From NCBI RefSeq assembly GCF_002214385.1, contig NZ_CP014855.1:682001-746000 (forward strand): 64,000 nucleotides of DNA, given 5' to 3'. Under the pieces are notes generated by a model, which searched no databases, was not told where the DNA came from, and was given only the letters and a program-made list of their open reading frames with translations. Shown one piece after another: positions 7,607-17,612 of the stretch. The DNA comes from Thermococcus gorgonarius. GTDB lineage: Archaea > Methanobacteriota_B > Thermococci > Thermococcales > Thermococcaceae. A program made the position numbers and the translations under genes. Each line of letters begins with the position of its first letter. The first letter of the stretch is position 1.

Positions 7607-7634
7607 CTCCTCCCTACCCGGTTAAGGTGTCACC

Positions 7635-10600
7635 ATGGTAACGCTCATCATCGCCGAGAAGCCCAACGTTGCCAGAAAGATAGCCTACGCCTTGGCTGAA
7701 GGGAAGCCTGTGAGAAAGACGATTGGAAAGGTGAGTTACTACGAGTTCACCCGGGATGGAAAGAAAATAATCGTTGCCCCCGCTGTTGGGCATCTCTTCT
7801 CTCTGGCACCAAAAACTAAAACCTACGGTTACCCGGTCTTTGACATTGAATGGGTTCCTGTCTACGTCGCCGAAAAGGGCAAGAGCTACGCCAAAGACTA
7901 CATCAAGGCTTTAGCTACGTTGGCCAAGAAGGCGGATGAATTCGTCGTTGCCTGTGACTATGATACGGAGGGAGAGGTGATAGGCTACACCGCTCTTAAA
8001 TACGCCTGCGGCGTTGACCCCTCGAAGGCCAAGAGAATGAAGTTCTCGGCTTTGACAAAGAAGGACATCCTTAAGGCCTGGTACAACCTCGAGCCGACGA
8101 TAAACTTCGGCATGGCCGATGCCGGGATAGCACGTCACGTCCTCGACTGGTACTGGGGCGTGAACCTTTCGAGGGCTCTGACCTCGGCGATAAAACGCGC
8201 GAGCGGAAAATGGATGGTTCTCTCAACCGGAAGGGTTCAGGGGCCGACGCTGAAGTTCCTCGTTGAAAGGGAGAAGGAAATCCAGAACTTCCAGCCAAAG
8301 CATTACTGGGTCATAAAGATGCTCCTTGAGAAGAATGGAGAGAAGTACACTGCAAACTACGAGAAAGACAAAATCTGGGACGAGGAAGAGGCCAAAAGAA
8401 TAGTAGAAGAAGCAAAGAAGGGGCCCGCGTTCGTTGAAAAGGTTGAGGTAAAGCAACAACAGAGAAACCCTCCGGTGCCTTTTGACCTCGGAACCCTCCA
8501 GAGGGAGGCCTATTCAGCGTTTGGCTATTCTCCAAAGAAGACTCTAGACATTGCGCAGAAGCTGTACGAGAAGGGGTACTGTCTCCACCCTGATTCTCTC
8601 ATACCTACCCCTGAGGGGATAAAGAGAATCAAAGAGCTACCGAAGGAAGGCGAGGTATTTGCCCTTGACTTCGACCTCAAACTATCGAGGGCGAGGTACA
8701 GGCTCCTTGAGAGGGATGCGGACGAGCCTATGTATAGGGTTGTCCTTGGTGATAGAACTGAGCTCTACCTCACCGGGGATCATCCGGTTCTGGTTTATCG
8801 GGATGACCGGCTGATATTCGTGCCCGCTGAGGAACTCAGGGATGATGACCAGGTTGTGTTTTTCATAAACCGTGGGAGGTTTCGGGGATCACATAAAGCT
8901 CCACGGCTCTTTGAGTTCATCCTCAGAAACGCCACGTCAATGAAAGACTACGTTCTTTACGAACCCTCTTTTGGTAGCATTTTGAGGGAAAGAATCAAGC
9001 AAGCCGGGTTAAAGGTGGAAATCCTGTGGAGGTTCAAAATCAAGGAGCCAACTTACTACAAATACCTCAGGGGCAAAATGCCAGTTCCGATAGTGAAGTT
9101 CCTCGTTGAGAGAGGCGTTATCTCCATGGAAGAGCTAAAGGATATCTTCATTGGGTTTTCCTATAGCACCTCTCTATCCCCAGTGAAATTCGAATTTAGC
9201 GAGGAGTTTTGGTACCTATATGGGTTCGTCCTCGGAGATGGCCACTTGGATAGAAAGGGTGCTATAACGATATCTGCAAAAGAACGGGTGGAAGAAACTC
9301 TAAGGGCAATCCGAGAAGTTGCCGATGCACTTGGTGTTCCCTTCTCATACGACAGGAAATATCGGGTAATAACCCTTCGCAGTAAGTCCTTGACCCGGCT
9401 CTTCGAGCTCCTTGGATGTCCCTACGGCAATAAGACTGAGGTTTTCAGGATTCATGGTTTAGTGATGTCAAAACCCGAGTGGATGGCCTCGTTCCTTGCC
9501 GGTTACTACGACGCCGATGCCCATATTGGCACGAAACTGACTGGAAGTAAAAAGTCAATGTCCCCACAGATTGTCCTGACGTCAAAGAACAGGCAGGCTA
9601 TATACACTGTCAAACTCATGTGGCAACTCCTTGGGGTCGGTACATACCTCTGGGAGAAAAAGGACAGGCAGGGCAATTTTGTGGCCTACGAACTTAAGGT
9701 CTACTCGCGCGATGCGCTCCGGTTTTATGAGATTATGCGGAAATACTTGAGAGTAAAGAGACAGGACCTTGAGAAGGTTCGGGAGGTTGCAATCAGAAAA
9801 AGGAAGTCCTACTCTCACCATTACAGCGTTCTCAGGGTTAGAAACTGGATAGGAAAGTTGAAGACCGATAGGGCTTTCTGGAAAAAGTTCGACATGTCCA
9901 ATCAGACGGCCCGTGGGAGTGGGATAAGCCTCGACAAGTTGGAGAGAATTAGGGACTATCTGACCGACGGAGACCTCCGCAGGATTGCAACTGGGGACGT
10001 ATACATCCTTCCAATAAGGGAAATCAAAAAGTTCCACTATCGCGGTAAAGTCTACGACCTTGTCGTCGATGAGTACCACAACTTCATAGCTAACGGCGTC
10101 GTTGTCCATAACTGTTCATATCCGAGAACTTCATCCCAGAAGCTCCCAAAGAACCTCAACCTCCGCTCGATAATCCAGAACCTCGCGAAGCTTCCTGAGT
10201 ACAAACCCTTCGCCCACGAGCTTTTGGGCAAAGAAGAGCTCAAACCCGTTGAGGGTAAGAAGGAAGATCCGGCCCACCCTGCCATCTACCCAACGGGTGA
10301 GTTACCTAAGCCCGGGGAGCTGACAAAGGACGAGCAAAACCTCTACGACCTCATAGTAAGGCGTTTTCTGGCCCTCTTCATGGAGCCAGCTGTCAGAGAG
10401 ACGATGAAAGTCATCCTAAACTCCAACAACCACCGCTTCATCCTGAGCGGCGCGAGAACAGTCAAGGAGGGCTGGCTGAAGGTTTACGGTAAATACGTCA
10501 AGTTCGACGAGGTAATCCTCCCGCCCTTCAAGGAGGGCGAACCTGTAAACGTTCTCCAGATAAAGCGCGAGAAGAAGAAGACCAAGCCGCCAGCACGCTA

Positions 10601-11318
10601 TTCTCCGGCGGCTGTAATAAAGAAGATGGAGGATCTGGGCATAGGGACGAAAGCAACGCGCGCCCAAATCCTTGAGACCCTCTACCAGAGGGGCTACATC
10701 GAGGGCAAGAAGAAGATAAAGGTAACCCCACTGGGAATGCGCGTTGTGGAGGCCCTTGAAAAGAACGTGCCCGACATAGTCAGCGTTGAGCTAACGAGGG
10801 CCTTTGAGGAGAAGATGGAGGAGATAATGGCCGGGAAGGCGAAAAAGGATGAAGTCATCGAGGAGAGCAAGAAAGAGCTGATAAAAATCCTAAAGGTCTT
10901 CAAAGAGAAGGAGCTCGACATAGGGAGGATGCTCCTTGAAACGACGGGAACTGGGATTACAACCTCGAAGGACTCCGCAAAGGGAGAGAAATCAAAGTCC
11001 CAGTCCGAGCCTTCGCGGGGTTCTTCAACTCAGGAGGCTGAAAAAGAGAAAAAAACACGCAAAGGAGAGCTCGTTCTCGGCAAGTGTCCGAAGTGCGGTG
11101 GCGACCTAGTGCTCAAGTACAACAGAAAAACTGGGAAGAGATTCGTCGGTTGCTCCAACTGGCCGAAGTGCGACGTGACTTACCCCATCCTCCAGCGCGG
11201 TGAAGTCATTCCCACCGGAAAGACCTGTTGCAACGGTGCCCCAGTCGTAAAAATCAGGGAGAAAGGCAGGGAGTACGAAATCTGTCTCGATATGAAGTGT
11301 AAAGATTGGAAAAAATAA
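7635..11318 (+). CDS. topA: Type IA DNA topoisomerase (topoisomerase I/III type) containing an intein
   Basis: The 1227-residue precursor begins with the Toprim domain ([19 protein letters not shown]; acidic DYDTEGE near residue 112). The core follows, up to YEKGY at 315. An intein occupies residues 316-826. The enzyme then resumes with CSYPRTSSQ, whose Tyr829 is the DNA-cleaving tyrosine. After splicing the enzyme would have about 716 residues, normal for the family. The C-terminus carries a four-Cys zinc motif (CPKCGG...CSNWPKC) and a second Cys cluster. It relaxes negatively supercoiled DNA or decatenates single strands. The start follows GGTGTC, with a TATA box at 7597-7606. Confidence 0.93.
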   Translation: MVTLIIAEKPNVARKIAYALAEGKPVRKTIGKVSYYEFTRDGKKIIVAPAVGHLFSLAPKTKTYGYPVFDIEWVPVYVAEKGKSYAKDYIKALATLAKKADEFVVACDYDTEGEVIGYTALKYACGVDPSKAKRMKFSALTKKDILKAWYNLEPTINFGMADAGIARHVLDWYWGVNLSRALTSAIKRASGKWMVLSTGRVQGPTLKFLVEREKEIQNFQPKHYWVIKMLLEKNGEKYTANYEKDKIWDEEEAKRIVEEAKKGPAFVEKVEVKQQQRNPPVPFDLGTLQREAYSAFGYSPKKTLDIAQKLYEKGYCLHPDSLIPTPEGIKRIKELPKEGEVFALDFDLKLSRARYRLLERDADEPMYRVVLGDRTELYLTGDHPVLVYRDDRLIFVPAEELRDDDQVVFFINRGRFRGSHKAPRLFEFILRNATSMKDYVLYEPSFGSILRERIKQAGLKVEILWRFKIKEPTYYKYLRGKMPVPIVKFLVERGVISMEELKDIFIGFSYSTSLSPVKFEFSEEFWYLYGFVLGDGHLDRKGAITISAKERVEETLRAIREVADALGVPFSYDRKYRVITLRSKSLTRLFELLGCPYGNKTEVFRIHGLVMSKPEWMASFLAGYYDADAHIGTKLTGSKKSMSPQIVLTSKNRQAIYTVKLMWQLLGVGTYLWEKKDRQGNFVAYELKVYSRDALRFYEIMRKYLRVKRQDLEKVREVAIRKRKSYSHHYSVLRVRNWIGKLKTDRAFWKKFDMSNQTARGSGISLDKLERIRDYLTDGDLRRIATGDVYILPIREIKKFHYRGKVYDLVVDEYHNFIANGVVVHNCSYPRTSSQKLPKNLNLRSIIQNLAKLPEYKPFAHELLGKEELKPVEGKKEDPAHPAIYPTGELPKPGELTKDEQNLYDLIVRRFLALFMEPAVRETMKVILNSNNHRFILSGARTVKEGWLKVYGKYVKFDEVILPPFKEGEPVNVLQIKREKKKTKPPARYSPAAVIKKMEDLGIGTKATRAQILETLYQRGYIEGKKKIKVTPLGMRVVEALEKNVPDIVSVELTRAFEEKMEEIMAGKAKKDEVIEESKKELIKILKVFKEKELDIGRMLLETTGTGITTSKDSAKGEKSKSQSEPSRGSSTQEAEKEKKTRKGELVLGKCPKCGGDLVLKYNRKTGKRFVGCSNWPKCDVTYPILQRGEVIPTGKTCCNGAPVVKIREKGREYEICLDMKCKDWKK
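8580..10112 (+). other. Intein with LAGLIDADG homing endonuclease inside topA
   Basis: The 511-residue insertion starts at Cys316 ([13 protein letters not shown], block A). It has block B in [10 protein letters not shown], two LAGLIDADG-type helices ([12 protein letters not shown] near residue 529 and [11 protein letters not shown] near 619), and block F/G in [19 protein letters not shown]. It ends His-Asn before Cys+1 of the extein. All class 1 splicing residues (Cys1, block B His, penultimate His, Asn, Cys+1) are present, so splicing should be functional. Both endonuclease motifs keep an acidic residue, so homing activity may persist. Confidence 0.93.
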
Positions 11319-11319
11319 A

Positions 11320-11697
11320 CTAGAGGGCTGCCATAAGGGAGAGGCCAACAATCGCAGCCAGGATAAATACTGTGATGATTACCACCACAATGGTCATTAG
11401 CCAAGCCAGGAAGGCTCTTAGCCAGTCAGTGTTGAAGACGGCCTTTATGACCCATATATAGCCTATTATACCGAGCAACCACCCTATCAATGGAATAATT
11501 GACAATATCTCTGCCAGTATGCCACCGCCTAGGACGGCTATCATGGACTTGCCGATGGTCGCATCTTCAATGCCAACCAGCTTGGCCCCAAAGTACAGGA
11601 AGAGGCCAGCTATAAAAAGCGCTATCAGGAACACAATTATCCCAATGACTCCGAGTGCTCCCAAAGCTACGATCCCCATGCCCATCCCCGGGGGCAT
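11320..11697 (-). CDS. Small polytopic membrane protein, function unknown
   Basis: ATG 11697 is taken as start, with GGAGGT seven bases upstream; an in-frame GTG at 11706 overlaps that site. The 125-residue protein begins with a Met/Gly/Pro-rich stretch (MPPGMGMG). Three or four hydrophobic segments with small residues follow. The pattern resembles small Yip1/DUF4013-like membrane proteins, without a firm match. It ends one base after the topA stop, so the two genes converge with essentially no spacer. Confidence 0.6.
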   Translation of the reverse strand: MPPGMGMGIVALGALGVIGIIVFLIALFIAGLFLYFGAKLVGIEDATIGKSMIAVLGGGILAEILSIIPLIGWLLGIIGYIWVIKAVFNTDWLRAFLAWLMTIVVVIITVFILAAIVGLSLMAAL

Positions 11698-11829
11698 TCC
11701 CAACACCTCCAGTTCTTTGTAGTTTTATAGCTTAGAACGTTTTTAATGGCGTTTCTTGTTATTTAAATTTTGGTGGTGTTCGATAATTTTAAAGTCGGAG
11801 ACACCGGATGTGATTTTGAGGTTACTTCA

Positions 11830-12654
11830 ATGGGAGATCGCTGGAAGAATGAAGAACTGAGACACTCGGTTGAGATCCTGGAGAGAAATGCACGTGGGCT
11901 CTTAAGGGAGCTTGAGGTGAGGGTGAACAATAACGGTATTGACTTGGCTTTTTTACTGGACGTCCAATCCACATTTATCCTTGGCCTTTCCGACCTCAGC
12001 CTTTATTCCTTTGCACTTAAGCTTGATGATATCGTTGAGAAGTCCTACAGAACTTTTGTTGAGGGATACGAACTTCTCCGAAAAAACGGTCTCCTCGTCA
12101 ATATCCCGGAACTTGATCTTCAGCTCGGTTATCTCAGGGGTTTGAATGTGGAGCGGGGATTTTCTCTGGACAGAAGGCTCTCTCTCCTTGGTGAACCAAA
12201 AGAAATCCAGGTATGGGTAAACAGAATAATCAAACTAAGAAACGCTCTTCATGGAAATTTCCCAAAGGATCCCTTAAGAGAGCTCGGATACGGTATTGAA
12301 AGCAAGGACAGAAAGTTTCCCGTTCTTCTCCGTGCTCTCAGGAGAATGTACACAATGAATCCACCTGGAATCGAGGATCTCTCCAGGCTCGTCCACCTGG
12401 AGATTCGAGAAGGAATAGTCCCCAAACCTCTCCAATGCAGAGACGGAAGATGTGAGATAATAACAAACCTTGAGAGCACTGATGGTTTCACAGTGGTTGA
12501 GAATAATGATGACGTAATCCTGCTTTACAGATTTGAAGATAGAAAGAGCCTCAAATCCCCGTGGGGCAGTATTGAAATTGGTAAACCCGTTGAGATAATA
12601 GTGTTCTCTCGAAAAATGAAGAAAGGGATAAGATGCTCTAAAGGAGTTGTTTGA
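11830..12654 (+). CDS. Hypothetical protein, mostly helical
   Basis: I prefer ATG 11830, because GAGGT lies seven bases before it; starts at 11770-11776 are possible but sit at the TATA-like ATTTAAATTT (about 11761-11770). The 274-residue product is helical and charged, with [11 protein letters not shown] around residue 135. That segment recalls the RN...H motif of HEPN domains but has one residue fewer than Rx4-6H. A Cys pair appears in LQCRDGRCE. Its end overlaps the convergent geranylgeranyl reductase gene by 17 bp. No function can be assigned. Confidence 0.6.
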   Translation: MGDRWKNEELRHSVEILERNARGLLRELEVRVNNNGIDLAFLLDVQSTFILGLSDLSLYSFALKLDDIVEKSYRTFVEGYELLRKNGLLVNIPELDLQLGYLRGLNVERGFSLDRRLSLLGEPKEIQVWVNRIIKLRNALHGNFPKDPLRELGYGIESKDRKFPVLLRALRRMYTMNPPGIEDLSRLVHLEIREGIVPKPLQCRDGRCEIITNLESTDGFTVVENNDDVILLYRFEDRKSLKSPWGSIEIGKPVEIIVFSRKMKKGIRCSKGVV

Positions 12655-13828
12655 GCAGGGAGAGCCTTCTTTTGCTCATGAGAACCTTTGGGTGCTTGAG
12701 GAGGGCCTTTATGACCTCGACGTAGTCTCCACCCGCTATCTTCTCCGCGTCTGCACCGCTGAGTAGCTGTATGAAAAGGTCTAGGTCTTCGTCGGTTAGC
12801 TTCTCCGTGACGCGCCTGACCTTGAGGACTCTCTCAAGCCTCTTTCCGTCGGTCTCCCACCACTCCTTCGTGTAGTTCTGGAGGAGCGAGAAGTTCTCCT
12901 CCTCAAGGGCCTTGACTATCCACTTGCTCGCTATTGTTCCCGCTTCCATGGCCTCGGCCATTCCGCCACCGTGCATCGGGTTGACCTGTCTCGCGGCATC
13001 GCCAACCACGACGACGTTGTCCTTCGCCAGCTCCTTCACGAAGCCGCCAACAGGAACGATACCAACGTTGACCTCGAGGATTTTCCTCATCGGGATGTTG
13101 TTCTCCTTCAGCCACTTGTCGAGGTAGTACTTGGCTGTTTCAGGATGGTCTGAGGCGATGCCTATTCCCACATTGGCCCTGTCCTCGTCCTTCGGGAAGA
13201 CCCAGACGTAGCCCCTTGGGGCAACTTCATTGCCAAACCAGAGGTGTATGAGGTCTGGGTCAAGGCCCTCGATAAGCATTTCGTACTCGTAGCTTGAGTC
13301 GAACTCATGCGGAGGAGCGTAAGTGTTTATACCAGCCTTCCTCGCGATTGTGCTCTCAACTCCGTCGGCGGCAACGATTATGTCAGCGTAAATCTCAACC
13401 GGCTTATCCTCGTGCTTGGCCTTTATTCCAACGATCTTGCCGTCCTTCTTTATGACGTCGAGGGCCTCAGTTCTTGCCAGCACATCTGCACCCGCTTTAG
13501 CTGCATAGTAAGCCAGCATCTTGTCGAAGACCTTTCTCTCAAGGATTACACCGCTGACTTCTTTATAGCGGAGTTCAAGCTCATAACCGCTCGGGGAGTA
13601 GAGCTTTGCACCGTAGATCTCGCGGTTGATGAAGCGCTTATCGTAGGGGATGTCGTACTTGTCGAAGACCTTTATGCTTATTCCTTCGGCGCACTGCTTC
13701 GGCGTCCCTATAGCCCACTTCTTGTCTATGAGAAGGACTGAAAAACCAGCCTTGGCAACGTTTCTAGCGACAATCGGGCCGGCGATTCCAGCACCGACGA
13801 CAACAACGTCGTATTTCATCTCGCTCAT
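12638..13828 (-). CDS. Geranylgeranyl reductase family FAD-dependent oxidoreductase
   Basis: The protein has 396 residues with an N-terminal FAD-binding motif [12 protein letters not shown] (GxGxxG) and Glu/Asp region VLLIDKKW. It also has a second flavin motif [18 protein letters not shown] near residue 280. This is the digeranylgeranylglycerophospholipid reductase family, which saturates the isoprenoid chains of archaeal membrane lipids. The start ATG 13828 follows GGAGGTGA by four bases. Its first bases overlap the stop of an upstream ferredoxin gene, the likely electron donor. Confidence 0.9.
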   Translation of the reverse strand: MSEMKYDVVVVGAGIAGPIVARNVAKAGFSVLLIDKKWAIGTPKQCAEGISIKVFDKYDIPYDKRFINREIYGAKLYSPSGYELELRYKEVSGVILERKVFDKMLAYYAAKAGADVLARTEALDVIKKDGKIVGIKAKHEDKPVEIYADIIVAADGVESTIARKAGINTYAPPHEFDSSYEYEMLIEGLDPDLIHLWFGNEVAPRGYVWVFPKDEDRANVGIGIASDHPETAKYYLDKWLKENNIPMRKILEVNVGIVPVGGFVKELAKDNVVVVGDAARQVNPMHGGGMAEAMEAGTIASKWIVKALEEENFSLLQNYTKEWWETDGKRLERVLKVRRVTEKLTDEDLDLFIQLLSGADAEKIAGGDYVEVIKALLKHPKVLMSKRRLSLLKQLL

Positions 13829-14028
13829 TCTTTCACCTCCAGGGGCTCAGCGCTGAGCGCTCCAACGGGGCAGGCGTTGATGCATATCCTACAGCTTATG
13901 CACTTGTCCTGCAGGAACTCCCAGCCGGTCGAGTGCACCTCTATAGCGAGCGTCGGACAGACTCCTGCACAGCCACCGCAGAGGTAGCAGCGGTCTTCGT
14001 TTACAACGACCCTAATCTTCTCCGGCAT
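13825..14028 (-). CDS. 2[4Fe-4S] ferredoxin
   Basis: This small protein of 67 residues has two complete cluster motifs, [12 protein letters not shown] and [12 protein letters not shown], each C-x2-C-x2-C-x3-C-P. ATG 14028 is favoured because GGTGA lies five bases upstream; an in-frame GTG at 14037 is less well placed. It overlaps the geranylgeranyl reductase start by four bases (ATGA), which argues that it supplies electrons to that reductase. Its 5' end also overlaps the end of surR, so the three minus-strand genes probably share a transcript. Confidence 0.9.
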   Translation of the reverse strand: MPEKIRVVVNEDRCYLCGGCAGVCPTLAIEVHSTGWEFLQDKCISCRICINACPVGALSAEPLEVKE

Positions 14029-14719
14029 CGTTTTCACCGCCGATTCTTTGTTTTAGCCTTTCCTCGTCAATCTCGATGGTGTTGTCTTTTATTTTTAACG
14101 GAACGAATCTGTCCAGCTCGTTAGCCTTTGTGAGCACTTCCCTTTCTTTGAGGTTGAGTCTATCGCTGAGCTCCTCAATCGTGGCCTTTCCACTGAGGAG
14201 GATATAATGGAGAATAGCCAGCTGAGTCATGTCTCCGATTTCTCTGAGGTATGTGTCCTTTATGTCCTTCATGAGCCTGTCCCTTCTGCTTTCTATGGTT
14301 TTGAGAGCCTGGAGCACTTTCTCAAGTTCCCGCGTCATGCTTATGAAGAGCTTGATCATTTCCAGAAGATTTCGAGGTTCTTCCATTTGACCGAGGCTGA
14401 TACTTATTTCCCCAGGAGCTTCATCACTTAAATCAAGCCCACGGTACCAGAAGAGGTTTGGTGTTATCGTGGCAACGTAGGTTTTGGCTATGTTTATGTC
14501 ATAGTATTTTCTCGCGGGTCCTATGAAGGGGCCTTCCCTCTCGTAGGACTTTAGGATGCCCTCGCGCTCCATTATTTTAAGGTGCTTTGCGACGGCCGTT
14601 GAAGAGACGTTAACTTTGCTGCTTAGAAAGCTGAAGTAGCACTCGGTGCAGGTGAGGTGGCTCAGCAAGTCCCTCCTCACCTTGTTCCCCAGTATGTAAA
14701 AAATATCTGGCTCAGACAT
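14012..14719 (-). CDS. surR: SurR, redox-sensing sulfur-response transcription regulator
   Basis: The true start is ATG 14719 (MSEPDIFYILGNKVRRDLL), after GGTGGTG; the open frame continues upstream but without signals. The 235-residue protein has an ArsR-type winged helix with the redox switch CTEC (Cys24, Cys27) near the start. It also has a second helix-turn-helix region (ATIEELSDRLNLKEREV). I recognise it as the orthologue of Pyrococcus furiosus SurR. SurR activates hydrogenase genes and represses sulfur-reduction genes, and releases DNA when sulfur oxidises CxxC. It is divergent from pdo, as in Pyrococcus. Confidence 0.94.
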   Translation of the reverse strand: MSEPDIFYILGNKVRRDLLSHLTCTECYFSFLSSKVNVSSTAVAKHLKIMEREGILKSYEREGPFIGPARKYYDINIAKTYVATITPNLFWYRGLDLSDEAPGEISISLGQMEEPRNLLEMIKLFISMTRELEKVLQALKTIESRRDRLMKDIKDTYLREIGDMTQLAILHYILLSGKATIEELSDRLNLKEREVLTKANELDRFVPLKIKDNTIEIDEERLKQRIGGENDAGED

Positions 14720-14768
14720 GCCCAACACCACCCAAACCTGTGACGCAAGGTTTATATAGTGGACATTT

Positions 14769-14785
14769 AACTTTAGGTTGCAAAC
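14769..14785. promoter_or_regulatory. Extended SurR box between surR and pdo
   Basis: GTTGCAAAC (14777-14785) matches the SurR core GTTn3AAC. With AAC at 14769-14771 the minus strand reads GTTn3AACn5GTT, the extended consensus described for Pyrococcus furiosus. It lies between the TATA element of surR (TTTATATAG region, about 14750-14758) and that of pdo (GATTATAAAC, about 14821-14830). One site could thus control both genes, including autoregulation. Confidence 0.8.
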
Positions 14786-14849
14786 CTTGGGATTCCAGCC
14801 CAAAAAGAATGGTTGAATGGGATTATAAACCTTGTGAGAGGTGATGAGA

Positions 14850-15530
14850 ATGGGACTCATTAGTGATGCCGACAAGAAGGTAATTAAGGATGAATTCTTC
14901 TCCAAAATGATGAACCCCGTCAAGCTCATGGTGTTCATAGGCAAGGAGCACTGCCAGTACTGCGACCAGCTCAAGCAGCTCGTCCAGGAACTGAGCGAGC
15001 TCACCGATAAGCTGAGCTACGAGGTCATTGATTTTGACACGCCTGAGGGTAAGGAAATCGCCCAGAAGTACAGGATCGACCGCGCCCCTGCCACGAGCAT
15101 AACTCAGGACGGAAAGGACATGGGCGTCCGCTACTTCGGCCTTCCAGCCGGCCACGAGTTCGGAGCTTTCCTTGAGGACATAGTAGACGTCAGCAACGGC
15201 ACTACCGACCTGATGCCCGACAGCAAGGAGGCCCTTCACGGGATCGACAGGGACGTCAGGATACTCGTCTTCGTTACTCCAACCTGCCCGTACTGCCCGC
15301 TGGCAGTGAGAATGGCCCACAAGTTCGCCATCGAGAACACCCTTGCCGGCAAGGGCAAGATTCTCGGAGATATGGTTGAGGCCATCGAGTACCCAGAGTG
15401 GGCCGACCAGTACAGCGTTATGGCGGTTCCAAAGATCGTTATACAGGTCGACGGTGAGGACAAGGTCCAGTTTGAGGGTGCCTACCCAGAGAAGATGTTC
15501 CTTGAGAAGCTTTTGGCGGCTCTTGAGTGA
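14850..15530 (+). CDS. pdo: Protein disulfide oxidoreductase (glutaredoxin-like)
   Basis: The start ATG 14850 (MGLISDADKK) follows GAGGTGAT and gives 226 residues, the same length as the Pyrococcus furiosus enzyme. Two thioredoxin folds are fused, each with its own active site: CQYC (35-38) and CPYC (146-149). The protein reduces, forms and isomerises disulfides in the cytoplasm and is thought to be coupled to a thioredoxin-reductase-like partner. The divergent SurR gene and the SurR box place it under sulfur/redox control. A T-tract follows the stop. Confidence 0.94.
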   Translation: MGLISDADKKVIKDEFFSKMMNPVKLMVFIGKEHCQYCDQLKQLVQELSELTDKLSYEVIDFDTPEGKEIAQKYRIDRAPATSITQDGKDMGVRYFGLPAGHEFGAFLEDIVDVSNGTTDLMPDSKEALHGIDRDVRILVFVTPTCPYCPLAVRMAHKFAIENTLAGKGKILGDMVEAIEYPEWADQYSVMAVPKIVIQVDGEDKVQFEGAYPEKMFLEKLLAALE

Positions 15531-15542
15531 TTTTTCTCTTTT
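15531..15542 (+). terminator. Oligo-T terminator after pdo
   Basis: TTTTTCTCTTTT follows directly after the TGA stop of pdo and precedes the next gene's ribosome-binding site by about 45 bases. Confidence 0.45.
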
Positions 15543-15595
15543 AACTTCTCAGCAAACGTTAAAAACCAACCCCCCAAACTTCCGTGGGAGGAGTC

Positions 15596-16522
15596 ATGGT
15601 CCTGAGCGTTGCAGGGATTAACGTAAAGTTCACTGGCCTTTTAGACGACGGATTTAAGGAGGCTTTTCTCGGAACGTTTGCGAGGCGCTATCTCCCCGAT
15701 GTATTCCCCTCTGAAGGTGATACGGACATTATTCTGGAGCGCTTTAAAGGAGGAAGCTTTCGGGTTTTCAGTGCAATCTACGACCACAATGGAGTTGATT
15801 CTTACAAGATTGAATCCTCAGTTCCATCTGCCTATGGGAACGAGGCTCCGGTGTTCTTTCTTCTCCAGGCGGTTGCCAGAGCGGGCGCAAAGAAGGGCCG
15901 CTTTATCATTACCGACTCCGTTAGCGTGGTTCTCCCTTCAGGGAAGGCAGTTCTTTTCGTTGGCTATCCCCATACAGGAAAGAGTACGATCTCTGCCATA
16001 GCACTGAGCAGTGATCTGCCTGTTTTGAGCACTGAGAACACTGTACTCGAGGTGAGGCAGGAAAAACTTTTCGTCGTTGGGGGCACCGACATTTTGGTCT
16101 ACGATCCCAGAGTGGAAGAGATTTATGGGATAGAGGTCCCCTACGATGACGTAACTAGAAGCGGGTACAGAATAGCCGATATTAGAGGGGATTCAAGGCG
16201 GAGGACCCTCTTGCGCAGGGGCGTTGAAGTTGAAATGATCGTGGTTCTTCACGCTGCTTTTAACTGCGGTCAGGCCAGCTATGCAGCCATTAGAGGAAGA
16301 AAGGTCAGGAAAACACTCTGGTATTTTGCAACCGCCCTTTTGAAGGGCCTCGACTACTATGAACCTCTGCCGCTTCACATGCCTATGAGTGAAGAAATAT
16401 CGGACAATCTCTGGGGGTTCCTCAAGGCGACATCCGAATCCTATTCCGGAAGGATGTACGAAGCGTTCGGCAATCACCGGGCAATCTTTGAGAGTGTTGT
16501 CGAGATGTCTTTTCGGAAATAG
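15596..16522 (+). CDS. HPr-kinase-like P-loop protein
   Basis: ATG 15596 follows GGGAGGA; a GTG at 15584 lies before that site. The 308-residue protein has a Walker A loop GYPHTGKSTISA near residue 125, preceded by SVVLPSGKAVLFV and followed by LSTENTVLEV. This is the layout of HPr kinase/phosphorylase C-terminal domains and their many standalone relatives. Thermococcales lack a classical PTS, so the substrate is unlikely to be HPr; a small molecule or another protein is possible. It is flanked by pdo and a convergent M42 peptidase and shows no operon partner. Confidence 0.65.
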   Translation: MVLSVAGINVKFTGLLDDGFKEAFLGTFARRYLPDVFPSEGDTDIILERFKGGSFRVFSAIYDHNGVDSYKIESSVPSAYGNEAPVFFLLQAVARAGAKKGRFIITDSVSVVLPSGKAVLFVGYPHTGKSTISAIALSSDLPVLSTENTVLEVRQEKLFVVGGTDILVYDPRVEEIYGIEVPYDDVTRSGYRIADIRGDSRRRTLLRRGVEVEMIVVLHAAFNCGQASYAAIRGRKVRKTLWYFATALLKGLDYYEPLPLHMPMSEEISDNLWGFLKATSESYSGRMYEAFGNHRAIFESVVEMSFRK

Positions 16523-16547
16523 TAGCAGATGAGGAAAACACAAAAAA

Positions 16548-17567
16548 TCAAAGCCCAAACTTTTCCTCAATGTAAGCCCTTATCAGCTCCTTCGTAGCCA
16601 GAAGGCCTTTAACGTGCGTTCTCTCCATACCGTGGCTGGCATGCACTCCTGGCCCTATGAGGGCAACGCGGAAGTCCCAGCCGGCCCTTAGAGCGGCACT
16701 TCCATCGGAGCCATAGTAAGGGAAGACGTCAACAACGTGCGGTATGTCCCTCTTCTCGGCCAGCTCGATTAGTTTGGTCGTCATCTCGTAGTCGTAGGGA
16801 CCGGTTGAGTCCTTAGCCGCTATGGAAACGGCCGTCTCCTTTCCTGAGACGCCTTCCCCAACGACGCCCATGTCAACGACGAGAAGCTCCTTCGTGCTCG
16901 GGGGATAGCCGGCAGAACCACCGTGGCCGACCTCCTCGTAGGGCGAGAAGAAGAACGCCACCGGGAGCTTCTCCAGCTTCTCGGCTCCAAGCTCCAAAAG
17001 CAGGTCTATCATAACCGCGACACTCGCCTTGTCGTCGAGGAAGTGGGCCTTGACGAAGCCGTTCACGTATTCGAACTTAGGGTCAAAGGCCACGAAGTCA
17101 CCCGGCCTTATCCCGAGCTTCTCCGTATCTTCTTTCTTCTCGACTTCCGCATCAAGCCGGATGTACATGTTCTCCTCAGTTCTCTCCTTCTTTCCCGCAT
17201 CTTTGTTCACGTGGACGCTCGGGTTTTTGAGAAGGAGCGTTCCTCTAAACCTCTTCCCGGAGCGGGTGATTATCGTGCAGTACTCACCCTCAAACGTTGG
17301 GAGGAGAAGGCCGCCAATTCTCGTGAAGCTTAAATGCCCGTCCGGGAGAATTCCTTTCACCATCGCTCCCAGCGTGTCAACGTGGCCCGCTATCACGAGC
17401 TCAGGCTTTGGATGGTTGCCCGCTATTAAAGCCCCTTTGTTGGTGTAGTATGTCTTAATGCCAGCTTCGTTGAGTTTCTTCTCGATGTGGGCGAGAACCT
17501 CCTTCGTGTAGCCCGTTGGTGAGGGTATCTCGAGTATCTCCTTCAGAATCTCGACGACGCGCTCCAT
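16548..17567 (-). CDS. M42 family (TET-type) metallo-aminopeptidase
   Basis: The start is ATG 17567 with AGGTGAT upstream. The 339-residue enzyme shows all metal-site motifs of family M42: AGHVDTLG, HFLDDKASVAV (bridging Asp), SPYEEVGHGG (catalytic and metal Glu), LVVDMG and HASHGMERTH. These cobalt/zinc enzymes form dodecameric tetrahedra and trim peptides released by the proteasome. The exact residue preference (glutamyl, lysyl or deblocking) cannot be read by eye. It is convergent with the HPr-kinase-like gene. Confidence 0.9.
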   Translation of the reverse strand: MERVVEILKEILEIPSPTGYTKEVLAHIEKKLNEAGIKTYYTNKGALIAGNHPKPELVIAGHVDTLGAMVKGILPDGHLSFTRIGGLLLPTFEGEYCTIITRSGKRFRGTLLLKNPSVHVNKDAGKKERTEENMYIRLDAEVEKKEDTEKLGIRPGDFVAFDPKFEYVNGFVKAHFLDDKASVAVMIDLLLELGAEKLEKLPVAFFFSPYEEVGHGGSAGYPPSTKELLVVDMGVVGEGVSGKETAVSIAAKDSTGPYDYEMTTKLIELAEKRDIPHVVDVFPYYGSDGSAALRAGWDFRVALIGPGVHASHGMERTHVKGLLATKELIRAYIEEKFGL

Positions 17568-17612
17568 GTTATCACCTTTCAAAAATTCTTCGAAGGGCTA
17601 AAAAGGCATCGG

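Noticed and set aside
9582-10109. Long antisense open frame inside the topA intein
   Set aside because: It lies wholly opposite intact intein coding sequence, has no ribosome-binding site or promoter, and its product has no recognisable features.
14841-14875. Possible C/D box (GTGATGA) at the start of pdo
   Set aside because: GTGATGA is the ribosome-binding site of pdo, and no CTGA or C' box follows at guide distance.
14720-15004. Upstream extension of SurR
   Set aside because: It covers the SurR box and the divergent pdo promoter. The Pyrococcus SurR start and the local ribosome-binding site point to 14719.
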